Shown: positions 1 through 9,283, numbered from the stretch's first letter. The stretch: 64,000 bases of DNA from Mycetohabitans endofungorum (GCF_037477895.1 NZ_CP132745.1:310001-374000); one strand, 5' to 3'. Numbers and translations are program-made. The notes: generated by a model from the letters alone, not told the origin.

Positions 1-993
1 GCGAAACAGGCCAAAGACAGCTTCACGCCAAGCGCGCCCCTCATGCGAGGTGTCGGTGAGCCTTTTAAGCACTTTTGGATTCCGTGCATCTAAAGGTGAG
101 CCGAATCCATGCGCCATGAAAAGGCCGTGATTGACCCATTGCATCGCAGTCAATCTGGAGAAGATTGGCCAGACATCACGGGTAAAACTTGTTTGGGGCG
201 GCAGTTCAAGCCAACCTTCCGCGGCGAACATATCACGCACCACGTCGTCCATCGTCACAACCCCAAACAGCCCGGGCGCATAGTTAGGGGGCGCCACCGA
301 AACATAGCCCGGTGTAGCCTCAAACGATTTGCCGCCGACCGTAACGTGCGCGCGCACAGTTCCGTCGGCCACGTCGTCAAACCACAAACTATTGTTAGCG
401 AACGTCGTTGGCTTGGTTCCCGCCCAGCGAGGAGCGGCCCGACCATGCCCGCCCAAAAATAATAGCCGGCCTTGAGGATCAGTGCGTAACTCGCCCAAGT
501 AGACGGTTTTGTCAAAGAACTGCCCTTCGAATATATAGCCTGCGCCCGACACACCGCGACCTTCAATGGACTGCGGCGGCGGCGTGATATCGAGGCGAAA
601 GCGGCCGGACGATGTCTCAGCGTTCCGCTTCACTGCGGGCTTTGCGAGGCCGTCGGGTAAGTCAAGTGCGTTCGTGAACTCATACCAGCCGGCCTTCAGG
701 TTGGCGATGGCCACCCGCCATTGAATTTGGATTCCATCGTTTAGTGTTAGCTCACGCACTTGCCCCGAGGCAAGCGTGGCATAGATGCGAAAACGCACGG
801 CTTGGCGCTTGATCGCGCCATTCACATCGCGCAACGCCCCTGGATCCGCCGGCGCACCGCCAATGACTTCAGCGGCAGTGAAATAGTCCGAGTCGCCTCG
901 GGCGTTGCCGACGCGGGCGATACCCAGCGGTGGATAGATCGCTACCTCTACGATCGACGCCGGATCAAGCGCGTTGCTGCTGTTGCTATTCAT
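1..993 (-). CDS. LodA/GoxA-like quinoprotein amino-acid oxidase, N-terminal 331 residues (partial)
   Basis: The frame is open from an ATG at 993 to the window edge with no stop, so the C-terminal half is missing. The translation starts with about 15 polar residues and then reads VEVAIYPPLGIARVGNA, the opening motif of the LodA/GoxA family. It also has LGELRTDPQGRLLFLGG, another typical family stretch. Members are cysteine tryptophylquinone oxidases that oxidise lysine or glycine and release hydrogen peroxide; the cofactor Trp and Cys lie in the unseen C-terminal half, so activity cannot be judged. A GAGG ribosome site overlaps the stop of the upstream gene, which points to one operon with the two genes before it. 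The family needs a flavoprotein partner (LodB/GoxB) for maturation; if present it should lie beyond the window start. Confidence 0.85.
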   Translation of the reverse strand, partial: MNSNSSNALDPASIVEVAIYPPLGIARVGNARGDSDYFTAAEVIGGAPADPGALRDVNGAIKRQAVRFRIYATLASGQVRELTLNDGIQIQWRVAIANLKAGWYEFTNALDLPDGLAKPAVKRNAETSSGRFRLDITPPPQSIEGRGVSGAGYIFEGQFFDKTVYLGELRTDPQGRLLFLGGHGRAAPRWAGTKPTTFANNSLWFDDVADGTVRAHVTVGGKSFEATPGYVSVAPPNYAPGLFGVVTMDDVVRDMFAAEGWLELPPQTSFTRDVWPIFSRLTAMQWVNHGLFMAHGFGSPLDARNPKVLKRLTDTSHEGRAWREAVFGLFR

Positions 994-1001
994 ATGCCAC
1001 C

Positions 1002-1658
1002 TCAGTAGTTCAAGTCAACCTCTTGCTCGGAGAAGAGCTCGTCCTCAAAACCCGTGCTGCGTAGCACGCGTACCTTCGCGGCCTTGACGCCTGGAAACTG
1101 GTTACGGTCAATCTCAGCGTGCGGCGTCTCGCGTCCCACGGCAAGGGTCTGCCAAGTCGACTTCCCCGCAGGACACACCTGTACGGTATAAGTGACGCCA
1201 CCCTGTGGCGCTGCCGCTTGCGCACGCAGAGCGCTGCGGTTGGGTTTGTCTGGCAGTGGCGCGTCGATCGATAGCGGCGACAAGCCGCCGGCGATCTCTG
1301 AGGCAGCGCGCGGCTCAGCTGCCTCGAAACAACTTACCTCAGTGCCGTTATACAACAGCGCAATTCGTTTCATGCCGGGTATCACCGGGATGTCCTCATT
1401 AACGAGAGCTGTTTTAGGCAACATGTCGTCTGCACAGCTTGACACCTGGATGGCCGGGCGAAACCGGCGCAGCTCTTGACCCCCGGAATCCTGGATCGAG
1501 ATGTCAAACGCATCGAATGGCGAAGGTGCGGCGCTCGCCGCGCCTTCAGGCCGCGTCGCGACGGTGCTAGGGTTCACATACAGGATCTTGCCTTCGCCTT
1601 TCTCGCTGTCGATAGAAGCAATCAGCTTCACAAAACGACCTGTTTCGGTTTTCAACAT
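1002..1658 (-). CDS. Hypothetical protein in the LodA-like operon
   Basis: This is a 218-residue soluble protein that I do not recognise. It has no signal peptide or membrane segment. The N-terminal half (KTETGRFVKLIASIDSEKGE, then a DISIQD stretch) and the C-terminal half (GGVTYTVQVCPAGKSTWQTL, then VRVLRSTGFEDEL) both look like beta-strand-rich, fibronectin-like folds. It starts at ATG 1658 with GGAGA about 6 bases upstream. It sits 18 bases after the metzincin gene and 8 bases before the LodA-like gene, so the three genes are almost certainly co-transcribed. A role as chaperone, inhibitor or accessory subunit for one neighbour is possible but unproven. Confidence 0.8.
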   Translation of the reverse strand: MLKTETGRFVKLIASIDSEKGEGKILYVNPSTVATRPEGAASAAPSPFDAFDISIQDSGGQELRRFRPAIQVSSCADDMLPKTALVNEDIPVIPGMKRIALLYNGTEVSCFEAAEPRAASEIAGGLSPLSIDAPLPDKPNRSALRAQAAAPQGGVTYTVQVCPAGKSTWQTLAVGRETPHAEIDRNQFPGVKAAKVRVLRSTGFEDELFSEQEVDLNY

Positions 1659-1676
1659 GGTATTTCTCCATTGCGT

Positions 1677-2918
1677 TCAGACACCCTCGTGCGCGAGCCG
1701 AATTTCCTCGTCCATGAGCCGCTCGTGGATCGCTTCATAGGTGTATGCCGACAGCCATTGATTGTCGGCGTACGTCATGACGTCGTAGTGAGTTTCGCCG
1801 GGTAAAGCGCGCATTGGTATCGCCAGGGCGGGGTCGCCGACGTCAAAGCCGACGAATCGATTGTCGGGCACGGTGGTGATCAAGCCGTCGGGATAGGGAA
1901 ACCCTGGTTCATCAGGATCGCGCTCCTGCTTTTCGCGAGGAAAACCAGGATGGCGCCGCTGAAAGGTATGCCCCAATTCATGCGCACCATACCAGTCGGC
2001 GTAGCTTGCGTCAGAGTCCCATTCCCAGTCGCCGTTGGGCACACCAGTCGGACCGGAGGCGATTAAGCCGAAGGTGCGCGCTGCCTCGTCATACACTGCG
2101 CTGCCGCGCATAAAGCAGGTGCCGTGGTCGTCATCGACGAGACCGTAATAGTGTGTTCGTGGATCGATTCCGGAAGAGATCTCGCGCGCGCGCAAGGCCG
2201 TCAGTTGTGCGTTTGCAAGATCCGATGCGTTTTCACCAAATGGCGGGTTGAGCAAGTCAGCATCGGTAACCAGCTGAGACCAGTCAAGCGCCGCGACGGG
2301 ATAGGCGCGCAGCAGGTATGACCTCAGGAAGTTGAAGTGCGTCGCGTCGGGCGTGGCGAAGCTACCGGGCCTGGATAGGCTTCTGTAGCGCAGGCCGATG
2401 GCACGCACACGGAGTAGGGGCGCCTTGCGAAACTCCACGGACAACTGGACAGGCGTTGCAATCGGGACATCGTTCGCACCGGGCACATAGATGCGCTGGA
2501 CGGCTAGCTCAAGCCGACCGGCCTTGACAGCCTCCGGGGGAAGCACGAAGTTGAGGCTCAACGCGGCGTCGAAACGCTGTTCTTGCAGGCTCGGCCGCGT
2601 AGCCGGCGTCAACTTGACACGGTTGATGGCAGGCAGGTAAGCCATTCCCCCGCCATCCCGGCGCCACGCCAACTCACCCGTGACCCGCGCATTGGATGCG
2701 ATGGCGGTGGGATCAAGGTATAGGCGCGCAACCGTCGCCTTACCGGCGATTAGCCGCACTTGGTTATCGACGGATTGGATCGTCTGGACAATCTCGAGGC
2801 CACGAATGCCGATCCCGACACCGCTGGCGACGCCCTGTGCCGGTCCCGCATTTTTAACCAGTTCAAGGTCTTTGGGTCGATTAAGCACAGGTTGTGCATA
2901 GGGGTGACTGCTGATCAT
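1677..2918 (-). CDS. Metzincin-like zinc metalloprotease
   Basis: The 413-residue protein has the zinc-binding motif HELGHTFQRRH at about residues 313-323, matching HExxHxxxxxH. A Met-turn, HYDVMTYADNQW, lies near residue 381, as expected for the metzincin clan. The usual Gly or Asn at the eighth motif position is Gln here. Residues 1 to about 180 look beta-rich and resemble a prodomain or Ig-like module. There is no obvious Sec signal, so export would need another route or release by lysis. The ATG at 2918 follows a strong GGGAGG site. It is the first gene of the operon with the 218-residue protein and the LodA-like oxidase. The substrate is unknown. Confidence 0.8.
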   Translation of the reverse strand: MISSHPYAQPVLNRPKDLELVKNAGPAQGVASGVGIGIRGLEIVQTIQSVDNQVRLIAGKATVARLYLDPTAIASNARVTGELAWRRDGGGMAYLPAINRVKLTPATRPSLQEQRFDAALSLNFVLPPEAVKAGRLELAVQRIYVPGANDVPIATPVQLSVEFRKAPLLRVRAIGLRYRSLSRPGSFATPDATHFNFLRSYLLRAYPVAALDWSQLVTDADLLNPPFGENASDLANAQLTALRAREISSGIDPRTHYYGLVDDDHGTCFMRGSAVYDEAARTFGLIASGPTGVPNGDWEWDSDASYADWYGAHELGHTFQRRHPGFPREKQERDPDEPGFPYPDGLITTVPDNRFVGFDVGDPALAIPMRALPGETHYDVMTYADNQWLSAYTYEAIHERLMDEEIRLAHEGV

Positions 2919-3190
2919 ACGTTTACCTCCCGGTCAATCACGTGGGTACGAGCGCGTGCCCTTTCAGGCGTGAAGCCAGCAGGCGGCTGGCGCAAGCTTA
3001 GCGGCACACGCGGACATCGACGTAATGTGGCAACGCCAAATCGTCGTGTCTCAGGCTCGCGCATCAAGGAGCGGTATTGTTTAACGGAAACAACTAAGGC
3101 TATCCTCCAATATTGAAATATTAGGTAGATCAGTGCGATTTATTGCTGTTTTTGGTATAAATTATCTGTTTAGATTGCTTGAATTGATCA

Positions 3191-4741
3191 CTACTTGGCG
3201 AGCTTTCCAACAATTGCAGACAGCGACGGCGCGAAAAAATATCCTCCCCCAGTTGGATGGACCCACTCTCGGTCAATCTTCAGCGGTACCTCTTCATCAT
3301 CTTTCTTAAAATGTACAACTCGTGTACGATCGTTCGAATCTGATTGACCAATGATCGGATCGTGTCCATACGGACTAGGAGTGAATTTTTTATTTACCCA
3401 ATCTGATGTGATTTTCTCGAAGGAATTGACAATCGATGCCTGATAGGATAAAAATAACAACCCGCGATCCTCTTGGTCGTCTTGAGCCTCTGATGGTAAG
3501 GTTTTGCCATAAGGAATTCCGCGGCGAATCATGAGACGCGTTCGCGTATCAAATTCGTCTCCTAAATTAGTGACCTCGTCACGAGGATTGACTTTACGAA
3601 TATGTGCCCAATGCGGACAGATATTTCCTCCAGAATCGTCTGGTGCCGGTGGCGTGGTATCGGGGGGAACCCCGGGGGCTAGCTTGATCGTCGGCATAGA
3701 GTTTGCGTAAGCAAACGCATTTGCGGCGATTGGTCCCATCATTTCCGGATCCGGCCCATTCTTCGTCCGAACGAGCGGCTCTCCATTTGGCCAGCGTCCG
3801 ACAAACGCGGCAGCGATGTGCTCAGCACGCATATCTGGCAATAAAGGTTTTAGAGACCTTTCAGCATCTTTGACGAAGTTGCGAAACGCGGCGACATCTT
3901 GTTTTAGCCGACGAAACACAAGAAACGATCCGTTCTTGAGCCATGGCGCGGGCAGGGGGATGGCGGGTCGTACTGCACCGGTTTTGGAGTCTTGACCGTC
4001 ATAACCTAGGACAAATTGCCCTGGCATAACTAGCGGTCTTCCCGGCTGAGCAAACGAGGCAGCATGAGGGTCGCTGGGATCGATGAGGCGCGGAGTCAAG
4101 TAATCGTCCGGGGCGTCCGAAACGGTCCCCCGAACTGCAGGTTGCGAGAGACCATCTTTGAATCCAAAATGCTCATGCCCAGGTTGATCGCTGCGCGTGC
4201 TTCCAACTTCGCGATACACCTGTGCCAAACCACTAGCACCTGTAGCCTGAAGAGCGTGAGCAACCGCTTCGTCCGCTAGCTCCGGGCGATCGCTTGCGAT
4301 TATCAACAAGATATCGGGAATAGCGTCCGGAGCGCCTACCTTCCAATTAGAACAATAATAGGGAGATTTTGAATCGGAAGGATCGCCCAGATAGGTCTTA
4401 CAGCGAGCGGGCATTCCAAACTGAAATGCTTTGTCAGGAATACTATCAGCTTCAGCTGCCGACGTTAATTTTGCGATTCCACCATGGGAAAAGGCAACGT
4501 TGAGCCATGTCGATGCGAGTCCGTGTGGATCTCGGCCGACCCGTTTTCGCATAGCGCTGAATAAGCGGTTGAACTGCAACACCTCCGCTGTGGACGCAAT
4601 CGAGTCCTGAATGGCAAGTAGCCATTGCTTGGCCATCGTGACATTGTTGATTTTTAAGCCAACCAGAATCTGAAAGTCCTTATTGAAGCCAGCAAGGATG
4701 TTGCCCTGAATATCGTCAACGTCAAGTCTAGGTTCTTGCAT
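3191..4741 (-). CDS. DyP-type heme peroxidase
   Basis: The 516-residue protein opens with VDDIQGNILAGFNKD, a typical DyP start. It has the GFKDG motif at residues 193-197 (catalytic Asp196) and CPHWAHIRKVNPRD, with the proximal heme ligand His380. RLMIRRGIPYG supplies the distal Arg region. Family members oxidise dyes, phenolics and sometimes lignin-type substrates with hydrogen peroxide. There is no Tat or Sec signal and no evident encapsulin-targeting tail at the C-terminus (LSAIVGKLAK). Its start overlaps the stop of the preceding gene by one base (TAATG), so the two are translationally coupled. A peroxide-producing LodA-like oxidase encoded nearby could supply its co-substrate; that link is inference. 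Confidence 0.93.
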   Translation of the reverse strand: MQEPRLDVDDIQGNILAGFNKDFQILVGLKINNVTMAKQWLLAIQDSIASTAEVLQFNRLFSAMRKRVGRDPHGLASTWLNVAFSHGGIAKLTSAAEADSIPDKAFQFGMPARCKTYLGDPSDSKSPYYCSNWKVGAPDAIPDILLIIASDRPELADEAVAHALQATGASGLAQVYREVGSTRSDQPGHEHFGFKDGLSQPAVRGTVSDAPDDYLTPRLIDPSDPHAASFAQPGRPLVMPGQFVLGYDGQDSKTGAVRPAIPLPAPWLKNGSFLVFRRLKQDVAAFRNFVKDAERSLKPLLPDMRAEHIAAAFVGRWPNGEPLVRTKNGPDPEMMGPIAANAFAYANSMPTIKLAPGVPPDTTPPAPDDSGGNICPHWAHIRKVNPRDEVTNLGDEFDTRTRLMIRRGIPYGKTLPSEAQDDQEDRGLLFLSYQASIVNSFEKITSDWVNKKFTPSPYGHDPIIGQSDSNDRTRVVHFKKDDEEVPLKIDREWVHPTGGGYFFAPSLSAIVGKLAK

Positions 4742-5871
4742 TATCTCGTCCTCTTCATCGGCTTATTTAATCCGCTTGCCACTTCGGTGTCCTCTGGAAT
4801 GGGGCCACATGGAACAAGACTATTGTGTACAGAGTCCTTTAAACACGCCGCTCCTTCAATCCCCATTGTCACGTGTTCTGCTATCTGGCCACCGTATTCA
4901 ATTGGTACACCACCAATCTGGATATCGCTGATTGTTTTTCCTTGTGTTTTTAGCGCTGAAGGTAGCTCATAAATCGCACGAATCGCTTTTCCCGGCTTTC
5001 CTCGAATAATCGTCATAAAGCCGGACGCGGACGTACCATCAGCGAAAGTCCACCCCCTATCATCAAAATCGATCATGTATAAACCAACGGGGTCCGTCAA
5101 TGTAATGAGGTAACCATCACGGGCGATACGATTGATTTTGTATCCGATTGCAGGGTCGCTGTTTCGGTCACCATCTCCAAATTGAGCGCATTGAATCAAT
5201 TTGGCAGGAGAAGTGGGCTCTCCCGAGCCATTGTTGCGTCTGACGGTTGCGTCGGCTGCTAACTTAATTTCGGCGCCAAGCGCATTTGCGGGATGCGTAA
5301 GGTGCATTGCCCCTTTTGTCGTATTAAATGCATTCCAAGAATTGTATACACCATTTGGAAATAATTCGGCTTTAAGATCGTTTTCTGACACGCCCGGTGC
5401 GATATGATTGGCATAAAGATTGACGACTGCTTTCGGGCTCAAAGATGCCAAAAATTCAAAATAATCGTATGCTTCGCAGGTAAAGTCGATTCGGATTATT
5501 TTTCCCTGGCCGTCACGATGTACAAACCATTCTAAATATTCATCCTGTTGTCTGAACTGTTTGCCATCGCTTTGTGCAAGTTGATCCGGTTCGGCGCTAA
5601 CGTAATCTGTCTCCCCGCTAGCAGCGGCGTTGAGAAATCTGCGAGGAAACCCGTTCCAAGGGATCATTTCTAGCGTATCATCAGCAGAATTTCCATTCTC
5701 CATTGGGTTGTAAAACTGCGGCTTACCAGCATGATGCCTTGATAAAACAGCTTTAATCTCAGCAATCGATCGGTTGAAATTTCTCGAGACATAGTCACTA
5801 TACTTTTTCAAGAGATCCGGCGAACCGAAATCGTCTTGATTGACAGGTGGATTAAAGTGTGAAATTTTCAT
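4741..5871 (-). CDS. Unknown protein coupled to the DyP peroxidase
   Basis: The 376-residue protein matches no family I can name with confidence. It has no signal peptide or membrane helix. The N-terminal third is charged and helical (KKYSDYVSRNFNRSIAEIKA). The middle contains YNSWNAFNTTKGAMHLTHPA and AEIKLAADATVRRNNG. The C-terminal part is beta-rich (IARDGYLITLTDPVGLYMID) and carries several Cys and His residues. The stop overlaps the DyP start codon (TAATG), which strongly implies a partnership in the same pathway or complex. Only a weak AAGG site precedes the ATG at 5871. Codon use and GC look lower than in the core genes later in the window, consistent with acquisition by transfer. Confidence 0.8.
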   Translation of the reverse strand: MKISHFNPPVNQDDFGSPDLLKKYSDYVSRNFNRSIAEIKAVLSRHHAGKPQFYNPMENGNSADDTLEMIPWNGFPRRFLNAAASGETDYVSAEPDQLAQSDGKQFRQQDEYLEWFVHRDGQGKIIRIDFTCEAYDYFEFLASLSPKAVVNLYANHIAPGVSENDLKAELFPNGVYNSWNAFNTTKGAMHLTHPANALGAEIKLAADATVRRNNGSGEPTSPAKLIQCAQFGDGDRNSDPAIGYKINRIARDGYLITLTDPVGLYMIDFDDRGWTFADGTSASGFMTIIRGKPGKAIRAIYELPSALKTQGKTISDIQIGGVPIEYGGQIAEHVTMGIEGAACLKDSVHNSLVPCGPIPEDTEVASGLNKPMKRTR

Positions 5872-6041
5872 TTGAGGACCTTAAAATATATGGCTAATAT
5901 AAATGACAAACAAATTTCATGTGGCCTGAAAAAACATGTTAAAATAAATCCTACTAAATTCTTGTAATAACCAGCGCAGTCAATGCAAATAAAATTACCC
6001 ATGAAATAACCTATCGACACTCATATTTATTTGAAAAATTC

Positions 6042-6692
6042 TCATGATTTTTCCTCCGTTAATGACGGTAATGCTGGCTCAGCGCGCGTCACTATAGGAT
6101 TTAGCGCTTGAGTCGTGGCGTAAGTGTCCGGATCGGTCGCGAAGCTGGTAATCACTGCGGCCTGCTTCTTCGCTGTTGCGGATGATCCTAGAAAAAATTC
6201 CTTTGCACCCAAGACCATTGAAATGAGCACACCCTCGATATTGCCAAGCACCCCAAAAGCAAGCGGTTCAATCGGTATGCGGGAAAACAACAGCCAGAAG
6301 TGCGCGCCAATTACAAAAAACAGGGCACCTGTATATAGATAGGCGAGGTTACACGGGGTGCGGTCTTGCGCAGTCAACGCCCTCTGTCGAGCATCGGCGC
6401 GGTCGGCGGCATTCGCCTTCGCCGTTTCGATGTTGGCGGTGATGTGCGCCTTCTCCAACTCAGCGGCGATACGCTGCAGCTCGACTTGGCTTTCAACGAT
6501 CGCCTCCTGAAACCGGTAGGCGAGTTCAGGATTGGCTTGAATCGCAGCTAACGCCTGTTCCGGTGTACTGGTGCTGGTGACCGTTTGGGCGATGTTAGCC
6601 ACCTTCTGCGCGACCTGTTCAGCCCGACTGCCGCCGATCCACTGTGCGATTTGAGGAGCAAACTGCGCGAGGGCAAGGACGATCGGTAACAT
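6042..6692 (-). CDS. 3-TM phage-type holin
   Basis: The 216-residue protein begins with a hydrophobic helix (LPIVLALAQFAPQIAQWIGG). A charged, Ala/Gln-rich helical middle (about residues 40-115) follows, then hydrophobic helices around YLYTGALFFVIGAHFWLLF and GVLISMVLGAKEFFLG. This arrangement fits the 3TM holin superfamily of prophages. A holin forms inner-membrane holes that let an endolysin reach the cell wall. It starts two bases after the stop of the endolysin gene (TAATCATG), with GGAGC inside the endolysin 3' end, so the two form a lysis cassette. No phage structural genes lie around it, so it looks like an orphan cassette rather than part of a prophage. Confidence 0.8.
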   Translation of the reverse strand: MLPIVLALAQFAPQIAQWIGGSRAEQVAQKVANIAQTVTSTSTPEQALAAIQANPELAYRFQEAIVESQVELQRIAAELEKAHITANIETAKANAADRADARQRALTAQDRTPCNLAYLYTGALFFVIGAHFWLLFSRIPIEPLAFGVLGNIEGVLISMVLGAKEFFLGSSATAKKQAAVITSFATDPDTYATTQALNPIVTRAEPALPSLTEEKS

Positions 6693-6694
6693 GA

Positions 6695-7177
6695 TTAAGC
6701 TCCGGCTACCCTCAAATTAGTAGCAATGCGTCGTGCCCAACCGCGCCCAAAGCTGGACCACATTTGCAGCGCGGTTAAATAGGCTAGTCGCGCGGCTACA
6801 AAACGCATAATAAATAGCTCTGGGTCGACCGCTTGCACTGCGGCGATCGTCTTGGGTCCGAGTTTGCCGTCGGCGAGCGCGCCGCTGGCTTGCTGCATCC
6901 AAACGACAACAGGGCCACCGTTGTAATTGGCATCCAAGACTTGAAACGCAACACGCGCGTCGTAGCTATCGCAGTGCAGCGGATCCCAGTAAAGCGCCTT
7001 GGCAATGTGCTTGGCTGTCTCTCGCGGCAAATCCTGCATGGGACCGGTATAGCCCCATGCGAGCGCCACCCGCTGTGTGATGCCCCACATAGTTTCACCG
7101 CCAGAATCTTGAGGGTGATTGGAGTAATCCCCTTCATTGCCAATGAGCTGGTCAAAGGCGTCATCAAAAGTACTCAT
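6695..7177 (-). CDS. GH108-family peptidoglycan hydrolase (endolysin)
   Basis: The 160-residue protein has the GH108 signature NEGDYSNHPQDSGGETMWGI near its N-terminus, with the likely catalytic Glu in the NEG motif. The C-terminal half (DGKLGPKTIAAVQAV) resembles the peptidoglycan-binding domain found in this family. An upstream in-frame ATG at 7198 would add seven residues; I chose the ATG at 7177 because family members begin close to FDDAFDQLIG. There is no signal peptide, so release depends on the adjacent holin. No spanin-like gene is visible next to it. Confidence 0.87.
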   Translation of the reverse strand: MSTFDDAFDQLIGNEGDYSNHPQDSGGETMWGITQRVALAWGYTGPMQDLPRETAKHIAKALYWDPLHCDSYDARVAFQVLDANYNGGPVVVWMQQASGALADGKLGPKTIAAVQAVDPELFIMRFVAARLAYLTALQMWSSFGRGWARRIATNLRVAGA

Positions 7178-8038
7178 ACCGGACCATAAAATAAACACTC
7201 AACTACCTGACACAAAAAATGGTTCACATAACACAATCAAAACCATTATCCGCCAACCCTTAACCTACTTTCAATCTTCAATAACTGAACCGGTTGTTAG
7301 AATGCCTGGTGTCAATCAACGCACAATCCAATCAACGCTGCAATGTTCAATATTATTTAATTAAGTATGCTAAATAAAAAATATAAGTCAATAATGCACA
7401 ATCGCTCGGCATTGTAAACTTGGTTGCATCGATTCGGCCTCTTAAAAATGAAGCCTTGACTTCAATCTATACCATTCGACTTGGATGTCAAGTACGAGTG
7501 TTTAATTTTGTGAAGTAAGGCCAACCAGAAAATTAGGATGTTGAGAAAATGAAAAATTTTCGTATCGCAATATTTTGTGAAAATTATACCGAATACGAGG
7601 AACCTTCCTAAAGCGAGGAGCCGTGTTCCGCTATGGTTAAGAACTTAAGAGAGAGCAATGCAGGTTGCTGTATTCGGCTAGGGTCGAACAGCCGATCATC
7701 ATCATTGGATCCACTGATAACATATGACCGGAATCGATGACCACGTTCGCCGAAATACATACCTCCGCCATCATGATTCAATGGCCATGGTCGGCATGCA
7801 TACCTCAGGGATATCTGCACACGTCTACCAACACACAGGATCAACGATATCGCTGCCTTGTCGTTCCATCGCTCGCAACCGTTTGCATCCATCCGCTAAC
7901 CCGTGGCGGCAAGACGGGTCCGCTGGCTTGGCATCACCCACTACATGATCCGGCGTTTGATCCACAATTGTGCTTTGCTGGGTTCGCACGGCAAGCTGGA
8001 CTGGCCGGCCATCAGCGCTGCGGTGGCCGAACAGAAAG
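7178..8038. other. 861-bp intergenic stretch, mostly uninterpreted
   Basis: Bases 7200-7600 are AT-rich, carry no convincing ORF and probably hold the promoter of the lysis pair. From about 7600 the GC content rises and a 94-codon minus-strand frame (7608-7892) and short plus-strand frames appear. None has recognisable motifs, a good ribosome site or family-like sequence. They may be remnants of mobile DNA next to the recombinase. Confidence 0.4.
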
Positions 8039-9238
8039 CTAAACCGGGTCTTGGTCGTTCCAGTTCATCCGATGGCCGCGCACCGTCTGACGGTGCCGCG
8101 TGTCCTCTTCCTCGTGCAGATACAAGCTCGTCGTGGTCAGCGACACGTGCCCGAGGTTATCGCGCACCGTGCGCAGATCGAGGCCGGCGTCGGCCTGATG
8201 CGAGCCGGCCGTATGCCGCAGCCAATGCGCCGACGCACGCACCAGTTCGTCGGCCCGATCGGCGAAGGCGGGCCCGCGCGCGCGTAGCCACGACGCGGCA
8301 TCGAGAAAGATCCGCTTGATCGCGTCATGCAGGGCGGAGCGCGACAGGCCACGGCGCGCGCCTCGGAAGGGCACGACCAGCGGCGTGTCCTCGGCCCGGC
8401 GGGGCAGCGAGGGCAGGCCGCACGCTTGCCGGTAGCGGGCCAGCTCGACGATCAACTCTGGCGACGCCGGCACGCGCCGCGCGCGTTGCCCCTTACCGAC
8501 GATGTCAAGCCACCACTGGTCCTGTCCGTCCGGGCCCAGACGCCGCGAGAAGTCGCCCATGGTGCCGTGGGCGACCTCGGAGAGGCGCAGGCCTTGCAGA
8601 TAAAAGAGCGTGGTCAGCCAACGGCCGCGGGCGGCGTACGCGCGCTGCGCGGCCGTTTCTTGGGGCAGCTGCGCGACAAAGTGTTTGACCTCGTCCCACA
8701 GCGACACGGATAAGTAGCGCGTGATGCGCGGCGCCGAGCGCTTGGCGCGCTGACGCAGCAGCGCCATCGGGTTGCCGCGCAGGTAGCCGGCGTCCACCAG
8801 CCACGTGAACAGGCCGTTGAGGATCACCCGCGCTTGCCGCTGGCTCGCTGCGGACAGCGGGCCATTAAAGGGCCGCCAGCGGGCATCGCTGCGAGCATAT
8901 TTGCCCCCAGTGGCCGACACCCAGCGGTTTGCGGGCTGCGGGTCGGCCAGGAACGCGTTGAATTGTTGTAGGTCCTCGTGCGTGAGCGACGACAGCGGCT
9001 TGCCGAGCTGCACGACGGCCCACAGCATGAGCCGCTCGGCCTCCTTACGGTAGGCCTCGAACGTCGTTTGCGTGTCGGCGTAATTGGACAGCCAGGCGCG
9101 CACGGCGTCCAGGTCGTGACGCGCGGCAAGCTGCGCCGTCTCCGGGGCGCCGCGATTAGTGCCGTCGCGCCCGTCCAGATGCTCGGGCAACACGAGCGTC
9201 TCGACTGGTTGCACGGCGGTGAACAGGGTGACGGACAC
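8039..9238 (-). CDS. Tyrosine recombinase / site-specific integrase
   Basis: The 399-residue protein has an N-terminal SAM-like core-binding domain (about residues 40-160) and a C-terminal catalytic domain. The catalytic set is complete: Arg218 in LQGLRLSEV, Lys249 in VGKGQRARRVP, His338 and Arg341 in HWLRHT, His364 in NLGHVSL and Tyr373 in TTTSLYLH. It starts at a GTG (9238) with GGGAG about 10 bases upstream. It is transcribed away from the KfrA-like gene, and a perfect inverted repeat lies in the shared upstream region. It is full length and looks functional. The element it mobilises is unclear because no flanking att-like repeats were found. Confidence 0.92.
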   Translation of the reverse strand: MSVTLFTAVQPVETLVLPEHLDGRDGTNRGAPETAQLAARHDLDAVRAWLSNYADTQTTFEAYRKEAERLMLWAVVQLGKPLSSLTHEDLQQFNAFLADPQPANRWVSATGGKYARSDARWRPFNGPLSAASQRQARVILNGLFTWLVDAGYLRGNPMALLRQRAKRSAPRITRYLSVSLWDEVKHFVAQLPQETAAQRAYAARGRWLTTLFYLQGLRLSEVAHGTMGDFSRRLGPDGQDQWWLDIVGKGQRARRVPASPELIVELARYRQACGLPSLPRRAEDTPLVVPFRGARRGLSRSALHDAIKRIFLDAASWLRARGPAFADRADELVRASAHWLRHTAGSHQADAGLDLRTVRDNLGHVSLTTTSLYLHEEEDTRHRQTVRGHRMNWNDQDPV

Positions 9239-9283
9239 GGATGGGGCGCTCCCAGGGTGAGAGTTAAACGAAAAACGACTTTT

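Noticed and set aside
109..566. Short frames on both strands at the left edge
   Set aside because: They lie inside the much better supported LodA-like frame that runs off the window.
7608..7892. A 94-codon minus-strand frame in the gap before the recombinase
   Set aside because: No motif, no ribosome site, and similar-length competing frames on the other strand.
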